Part shown: in pieces, positions 59,475 to 64,000 of the stretch
Position numbering within the stretch: the stretch's first letter is position 1
How the letters are laid out: every line of letters starts with the position of its first letter
Assembly (NCBI GenBank): GCA_016215445.1
Contig: JACRJL010000001.1
Coordinates: forward strand, 124,001 to 188,000
Length of the DNA: 64,000 nt
Direction of reading: 5' to 3'
From: Candidatus Roizmanbacteria bacterium
GTDB taxonomy: Bacteria > Patescibacteriota > Microgenomatia > UBA1406 > GWC2-37-13
Position numbers and translations under genes: made by a program
The notes under the pieces: model-generated
Seen by the model: only the letters and a program-made list of their open reading frames with translations
Databases searched by the model: none
What the model was told of the DNA's origin: nothing

Positions 59475-59787
59475 AAAGGAAAGAAAGAGGAGTTTAGATC
59501 AAGTTGAGAGTTTAAAAAAGGACGATCCTTTCACAGATCCGGATCACGCTTCCGATAACGCTGCGATTGATACTGATGTTCGTGAACAGGTTGGTCATGA
59601 TACTATCGAGGCAGAAATAAAAGATCTGGAAAGAAGAATTATGGATATTGATATTGCCTTAAGAAAAATTTCCAGGGGCCAATATGGAATATGCGAGCGT
59701 TGCAAAAAAACTATCCCTCAAGCTAGACTTAAACTTATTCCCGAAGCTGCCTTTGATATAGACTGCGAGAAGAAGTTGAGAAAATAA
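59422..59787 (+). CDS. DksA/TraR-type zinc-finger protein
   Basis: 121 residues. A coiled-coil N-terminal half (FILEQKEKLEKERKRSLDQ) with acidic tip DDPFTDPDHASDNAAIDTD, then the zinc knuckle GICERCKKTI (Cys 91 and 94) and a C-terminal IDCEKKLRK. The fourth finger Cys is absent (one Cys in the last motif where DksA has CxxC). DksA-like factors bind the RNA polymerase secondary channel and modulate the response to nucleotides. The ATG is within the end of the Lgt-like gene. Confidence 0.8.
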   Translation: MDKRLPKKFILEQKEKLEKERKRSLDQVESLKKDDPFTDPDHASDNAAIDTDVREQVGHDTIEAEIKDLERRIMDIDIALRKISRGQYGICERCKKTIPQARLKLIPEAAFDIDCEKKLRK

Positions 59788-59804
59788 ACCAAACTGCTTA
59801 TACT
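59776..59804 (+). promoter_or_regulatory. Promoter of the antiporter gene
   Basis: TTGAGA (59776-59781), 17 bases, TATACT (59799-59804), ATG at 59813. The leader is at most a few bases long. Confidence 0.65.
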
Positions 59805-59812
59805 GAATTATT

Positions 59813-61543
59813 ATGGGTGAAATTCCAATATCGTTAGTTTTTGACTTCCTTATTTTTTTGGGTTTACCTTTTATTTTCGCCGCCCTATTAAAAAAAATCA
59901 GACTTCCGCCATTGGTCGGCTACACAATTGGAGGTTTGGTATTTGGCAATATGGTTAACAGCCTTCCGGCGCAAGAAGCGATCAAGAACATCGCTTTTTT
60001 TGGTATATTACTGTTACTTTTCACTGTTGGACTCGAAACGAACTTTTCCAGGATTTTAACCTTAAAAAGGATTATTTTAATCGGCGGTTCTTTGCAAATT
60101 ATTCTTTCGATAGTTTTAGTTTTTTTTATAACTTTATTTTTTCACTTTTCGTTTCTGACGTCATTTTTAATTGCCATAGCTTTGTCTTCTTCCAGTACTA
60201 CTTTAGTTGCCAAGATAATCCAGGATAGGGGAGAGGAGTCGTCGTTTGTAGGGGAAGTAGCGATGGGTATACTTCTTTTCCAGGATATTGCTTTTATTCC
60301 ATTTTTGATAATTTTTACTTCAATTACAAGTGGTGGAGAAACTTCGAGCTTAAAATTAATAGGTGAGATTCTTTGGAGTTTGGTCAAATCGACTATTATT
60401 ATTGCCAGTCTTTTTTATCTTGGGCAAAAAATTATTCCTTATATTTTTAACAGAATAGCTCGTTCTTCAAGAGAGCTTTTTAACTTATTCATTATCCTTT
60501 TTATTTTTTTTGTCACCACTCTTTCTTTATTTTTGAAAATACCAACCCTGATCGGTGTTTTTATGGCTGGTATTCTACTTGCTCAGACCATAGAACACCA
60601 CCATATTTTTACCGAAGTAAGACCGTTGCGCGATCTTTTAGCGGTGATTTTTTTTGTCTATATAGGTACCAACATCAAACTAAGTATGATTGCCGGGGTG
60701 TTGCCTCAGATTATCTTATTTACCTTACTTGTAATCTTGGCTAAAGCAGTTATTATTCTGATGATCTTCCTTTGGTTGAAGTTTCATACTAGGACTAGTT
60801 TCAATCTTTCCCTTTACCTCTTTCAAATAGACGAAGACGCCTTTATTTTGATGTCGACAGCTTTAGTCAACAAGTTAATCTCTGTAAATGACTACCTTTT
60901 TGTCATAACTGGCGTCTTAATAACATTAATAATAACCCCAATACTTATTAAAAATAAAGACTATCTTTACAAAGGAATTCGTTCTTTTACAAAAAAGTAT
61001 CTGCCGTTTTTGGAAAGCTTTATTTCTTATCGGCTCGACAGCAATCAATCTCCCATTGACCAACTCCAGATAAAAAACCATGTTGTTATCTGTGGATATG
61101 GTAGGATAGGTAGCTACATAGGTCGGTCTTTGATGATGGCTAATATTCCTTATATCGCAGTTGACTATAACCTCTATATAGTGGAAAAAGCCAAAAAGCA
61201 AGGTGTCAATATCATTTATGGTGATCCTTCAGACTTGGATATTTTAGATTATGCTCAGGTGGAGGAGGCGATGATTTTGGTTTTGGCCATGCCGGAGAGA
61301 TATACACAAGAAGCTGTTGTACTCAATGCAAAAAAACTCAACAAGAACATTTTTATTATTAGTCGAGTTCATCGGGAGGTAGATCAAACAAGAATGAAGG
61401 ACTTGGGCGTTAATATAGTGGTTCAGCCGGAATTTGAAGCCTCTCTTTCCATAATCAAAAAAATTTATCTTTGGCATCGGATGGAAAAAGTAGATATAGT
61501 TAATAAAATTCGCCGTTTAAAAATAGAGCATGGTATTGCCTAA
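59813..61543 (+). CDS. CPA2-type monovalent cation:proton antiporter with TrkA-N domain
   Basis: 576 residues. About 12 helices (1-390) of the KefB/CPA2 type with the ALSSSSTTLVAKI, GVFMAGILLAQ and related core helices. Then a soluble Rossmann domain HVVICGYGRIGSYIG (about 423-437) that binds NAD(H) or a nucleotide and gates transport. It moves K+ or Na+ against H+ and helps pH or salt balance. The last codons overlap the next gene. Confidence 0.88.
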   Translation: MGEIPISLVFDFLIFLGLPFIFAALLKKIRLPPLVGYTIGGLVFGNMVNSLPAQEAIKNIAFFGILLLLFTVGLETNFSRILTLKRIILIGGSLQIILSIVLVFFITLFFHFSFLTSFLIAIALSSSSTTLVAKIIQDRGEESSFVGEVAMGILLFQDIAFIPFLIIFTSITSGGETSSLKLIGEILWSLVKSTIIIASLFYLGQKIIPYIFNRIARSSRELFNLFIILFIFFVTTLSLFLKIPTLIGVFMAGILLAQTIEHHHIFTEVRPLRDLLAVIFFVYIGTNIKLSMIAGVLPQIILFTLLVILAKAVIILMIFLWLKFHTRTSFNLSLYLFQIDEDAFILMSTALVNKLISVNDYLFVITGVLITLIITPILIKNKDYLYKGIRSFTKKYLPFLESFISYRLDSNQSPIDQLQIKNHVVICGYGRIGSYIGRSLMMANIPYIAVDYNLYIVEKAKKQGVNIIYGDPSDLDILDYAQVEEAMILVLAMPERYTQEAVVLNAKKLNKNIFIISRVHREVDQTRMKDLGVNIVVQPEFEASLSIIKKIYLWHRMEKVDIVNKIRRLKIEHGIA

Positions 61544-62384
61544 AAAAAAACTTCAACCTCCAATTTTTCTGGTAATTCTTGGAATATTTATTATTTATTT
61601 TTTAATTAAAAACATATCCGGATCAGTATTTTTAAAAAATAAAGATAGGATCAATATAGTTTTTTACTCCGAGAACTCTAGTTTTTTCTCTCTCTCCAAG
61701 CACGACGTTAACTATTTGATTAATTTTCCGTCTTCAATTGAAGTTTTGGTACCGGGCGGTTATGGTAAGTATAAGGTTGGTGCAATTGGAAAACTAATTT
61801 CATTAGAAAACAAATATGACCTTTTTAATAAAGTTTTCTCCGGGGCGACCTCCTCGTTTGTCGATCTATATTTCTACCCTGGAAAAACCGAAATCTACTA
61901 TGAAAACTTAAACAACTCAAGTCTGCCAAAAATAGATGAGATTCTACTGTCAAAATCTAACGCTAACTTTGTCGATAGGCTTTTTTTGCTGAGTAAATTA
62001 GTCGATAGAAATCAATCAAACTATAAAATTATTTCTTTAGACAAGGCTCTATTTGATCAAGATCAGTTTAATAAAGACTTCCAGGGAAGTTTTTATAAAA
62101 AGTCCTATAGAAAAATAGGTTCTAATGTTCAAATTATATATACAAAAAGCTATTCTACCGCCTATTTTATTAGCCAAATTATTAACGGGGAGGGAATTAG
62201 GGTGGTTGATTTAAGTCAAAGCAATGAGAATGCTCATGGATGTCAAATAATTACAAAAAAAATTGACCTTGTCGGACAGGCGCTAAAGGATTTCTTCGGA
62301 TGTTCGATCAAAGTGGGCGAGACACCTGTCTCTGATATAATATTAAAATTAGGAAGTTTGGAAAAAGACTGGGCAGTAAAGTAA
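61530..62384 (+). CDS. LCP/LytR-C-like exported protein, divergent
   Basis: 284 residues with one N-terminal membrane helix (IFLVILGIFIIYFLI). SSIEVLVPGGYGKYKVGAI resembles the R-D-T-x-V-x-I-P-G-x-G-x-x-K segment of LytR-CpsA-Psr enzymes, though the catalytic Arg is not evident. The end (GIRVVDLSQSNENAHGC...FGCSIKVGETP) looks like a LytR_C domain. It might attach or organise envelope polymers; enzymatic activity is doubtful. Overlaps the antiporter gene by 14 bases. Confidence 0.5.
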   Translation: MVLPKKKLQPPIFLVILGIFIIYFLIKNISGSVFLKNKDRINIVFYSENSSFFSLSKHDVNYLINFPSSIEVLVPGGYGKYKVGAIGKLISLENKYDLFNKVFSGATSSFVDLYFYPGKTEIYYENLNNSSLPKIDEILLSKSNANFVDRLFLLSKLVDRNQSNYKIISLDKALFDQDQFNKDFQGSFYKKSYRKIGSNVQIIYTKSYSTAYFISQIINGEGIRVVDLSQSNENAHGCQIITKKIDLVGQALKDFFGCSIKVGETPVSDIILKLGSLEKDWAVK

Positions 62385-62385
62385 T

Positions 62386-62574
62386 ATGTTTTATTCCTTA
62401 GTTTTAATTTTCATATTGGCTTTGATTCTGGCAGTCAGGTCGATGAAGGATTTTGGGATTCCTAAAGAAATAAGAGAGCTTTTAATATCGAGAAAAATAA
62501 AAGGAACAATCGTATTTCTTAAAGGGAAGATTAAACACTATTCGTCGCCTTCGTCTTTTTCCTCAGGTTCGTAA
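62386..62574 (+). CDS. Small membrane protein, 62 residues
   Basis: One membrane helix (YSLVLIFILALILAV) and a basic cytoplasmic tail (SRKIKGTIVFLKGKIKHY). It follows the LCP-like gene by one base and its last 37 bases overlap the convergent TPR gene. The layout is of the YneF/TatA-like small-protein kind, but I recognise no family. Confidence 0.55.
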   Translation: MFYSLVLIFILALILAVRSMKDFGIPKEIRELLISRKIKGTIVFLKGKIKHYSSPSSFSSGS

Positions 62575-63323
62575 GGAAGATACTCTTTATCATCGGAAGA
62601 CAGGGTTTCTGCCAATCTTTCCAAGTCATTATCCGATATCTCTTCAGTGTCGTCATCCTTGCCTTCTTCGTCACTTAAATTGATGTTGGCTAGGTTACCC
62701 TGGGTATTGATTGGAAAAGAAGCATAACGGGCAACTCTTTTACCCCTTTTTTCTTCCTTGAGGAAGACTGAGACGGTTTTCAAACTGGCTTCTTTTATAA
62801 AACAGGTAAACTGACTGCCGGCTTTAATAAAGATGTTTAAACGTTTTGAAATGTCATCAGGCAGGCAACCTATGTATTCTTTGTTTTTTGTTCTGATTTC
62901 GACGCGTCTTTTTTTGGGAAGTAACAAGACTTCCTGACCAATGGATAGTCCGGCCAGGACGATTTTTTGTCCGTTATTTACCAACGTAACTGTTTTGGTT
63001 TTTCCAGGAATTTCAATAAAGGCATAAGGGTTGAGGTTGGTAGGGGAAAGGCGAGAAATTTTTTTAGATTCGAGAATCTTGATTCTTTCAAGATTTTCGG
63101 AAATCAAATAATTGCCTGGTTGGAGTTTTTGAGCTTTACGGTAGCTTTCTTTGGCTTTTTTAATTTTTCCTCTTTGAAGATAGGCAAATCCCAATCTAAG
63201 ATGGGCGTCGACATTTTTTTTATCGTGAGTGAGAATTTTTTCGTTTGATTTTATAGCCAGATCCCAGTCTGAAGTGATCGCAGAATTTATAGCTATCTGT
63301 TCAAGGTTTTGAATATTTTCCAT
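62538..63323 (-). CDS. TPR-repeat protein with acidic C-terminus
   Basis: 261 residues. Three TPR-like helix pairs fill the N-terminal 100 residues (NVDAHLRLGFAYLQRGKIKK; AKESYRKAQKLQPGNYLIS). A beta-rich domain (KTVTLVNNGQKIVLAG; VEIRTKNKEYIGCLPDDISKR) follows and the tail is very acidic (EEGKDDDTEEISDN, EPEEKDEGDE). Likely a protein-binding adaptor. It is divergent from yebC. Confidence 0.75.
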   Translation of the reverse strand: MENIQNLEQIAINSAITSDWDLAIKSNEKILTHDKKNVDAHLRLGFAYLQRGKIKKAKESYRKAQKLQPGNYLISENLERIKILESKKISRLSPTNLNPYAFIEIPGKTKTVTLVNNGQKIVLAGLSIGQEVLLLPKKRRVEIRTKNKEYIGCLPDDISKRLNIFIKAGSQFTCFIKEASLKTVSVFLKEEKRGKRVARYASFPINTQGNLANINLSDEEGKDDDTEEISDNDLERLAETLSSDDKEYLPYEPEEKDEGDE

Positions 63324-63382
63324 AAAGGATTAAGGTTTAGTATATTTCAAATTATTTATTTGTCAAGTATAATTAACTCAAT

Positions 63383-64000
63383 ATGTCGGGTCACTCCAAA
63401 TGGGCTAATATCAAAAGGCAGAAAATGGCCAATGATAAAATCAAGGGTAATGTTTTTTCCAAACTCTCTCGGTTAATTACAATGGCTGTAGTTGAAGGCG
63501 GAGGAATAGTCGACCCAGAAAACAACGTTAAATTAAGACTTGCTATTGAAAAGGCTCATGTTTCGAATATGCCTAAAGATAATATTAAAAGAGCAATTGA
63601 TAAAGGAGTTGGACCTGACCAAAATCACATAAAGGAGATTATCTACGAAGCTTTTGTTCCTTATGGCGTTTCCATGATTATCCATGGTGCCACAGACAAT
63701 CCAAATCGGACTATGAGCGAAATCAGAAATATCATAGAGAAACACCAAGGCAAACTTGGGAGCAAAGGATCAGTCGCCTATCTTTTCACAAAATGCGGCT
63801 TAATAACTTTTGAGAAGTCTCAAATCGACCAGGATAAGTTGTTGACAATCGGAGACCAATTGGGGGCTTTCGATATTGCCGATGATCATGAAAAGTTTTA
63901 CGTTTATTTTCCTTATGAACAGTTAGGTCATATAAAAAATATCTTGAAAGATTTGAAATATGATTCAGCCGAGATTGATTTTAAGCCTCAAACCACAATA
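63383..64000 (+). CDS. YebC/PmpR-family protein, cut by window edge
   Basis: The first 206 residues are present: MSGHSKWANIKRQKMANDKI, AIEKAHVSNMPKDNIKRAID, IIYEAFVPYGVSMIIHG and GSVAYLFTKCG are all family marks. YebC-type proteins are DNA- or ribosome-associated factors; recent work links them to relief of proline-rich stalling. The TATAAT lies ten bases before the ATG, pointing to a leaderless mRNA. The C-terminal end, some tens of residues, is outside the window. Confidence 0.93.
   Translation, partial: MSGHSKWANIKRQKMANDKIKGNVFSKLSRLITMAVVEGGGIVDPENNVKLRLAIEKAHVSNMPKDNIKRAIDKGVGPDQNHIKEIIYEAFVPYGVSMIIHGATDNPNRTMSEIRNIIEKHQGKLGSKGSVAYLFTKCGLITFEKSQIDQDKLLTIGDQLGAFDIADDHEKFYVYFPYEQLGHIKNILKDLKYDSAEIDFKPQTTI

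Overview
The window looks like a chromosome segment of a Patescibacteria (CPR) organism, probably Microgenomates-like. The grounds are AT-rich, very tightly packed genes, tRNAs without encoded CCA, many promoters whose -10 box lies directly upstream of the ATG (leaderless mRNAs), few Shine-Dalgarno sites, and families typical of that group (DUF11 surface proteins, GT-C giants, CBS/HAD/TPR small proteins). TGA is used as a stop, so the Gracilibacteria code does not apply. The lineage call is inference.

Layout. 1-5.2 kb: start of a conjugation-type ATPase, a giant GT-C-like envelope glycosyltransferase and a GT2 enzyme. 5.3-6.9 kb: a compositionally foreign, GC-richer minus-strand unit with a strong promoter, about 580 nt of densely folded RNA, a small membrane protein, a lipoprotein and a mini-ORF, with good Shine-Dalgarno sites. 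7-18 kb: surface protein, SpoU methyltransferase carrying an in-frame palindrome, hydrolase, a truncated [FeFe]-hydrogenase-like protein, tRNA-His and tRNA-Thr, an MTHFR-like protein, DnaB and a Tat-type lipoprotein. 18.3-24.9 kb: a copper-handling operon under CsoR with a visible operator over the -10 box. 25-30.5 kb: an orphan 926-residue protein, PAP2 phosphatase, HAD hydrolase and small membrane proteins. 30.5-38.1 kb: purine nucleotide interconversion (purB, purA, two IMPDH-like genes, a phosphoribosyltransferase, guaA). 38.4-51.8 kb: de novo pyrimidine operon (pyrB, carA, carB, two fumarate-reductase-like subunits, pyrC, an aspartase-like lyase, three pyrE-like genes, pyrF). 52-64 kb: phosphoribosyltransferase-like protein, M29 aminopeptidase, CBS and HAD proteins, envelope sugar and lipoprotein genes, DksA-like factor, a K+/H+ antiporter-like protein, LCP-like protein, TPR protein and YebC.

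How it works together. The pyrimidine operon holds every step to UMP except a recognisable dihydroorotate dehydrogenase. In its place are a FrdA-like flavoprotein and a FrdB-like iron-sulfur protein that lacks the 3Fe-4S cluster cysteines and has no membrane anchor genes, next to an aspartase that would make fumarate. This suggests a soluble, fumarate-linked or substituted dihydroorotate oxidation step. Both the pyrimidine operon and the phosphoribosyltransferase-guaA unit begin with the same device: promoter, 8-codon leader ORF, stop codon, 6-7 nt, intrinsic terminator, then the first gene. This looks like pyrBI-style translation-coupled attenuation.

A family of about 80-90 bp palindromes is scattered through the window, mostly between operon genes, and lies in frame inside the copper ATPase gene; a related palindrome sits inside the SpoU methyltransferase gene. 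They resemble in concept the Rickettsia palindromic elements.
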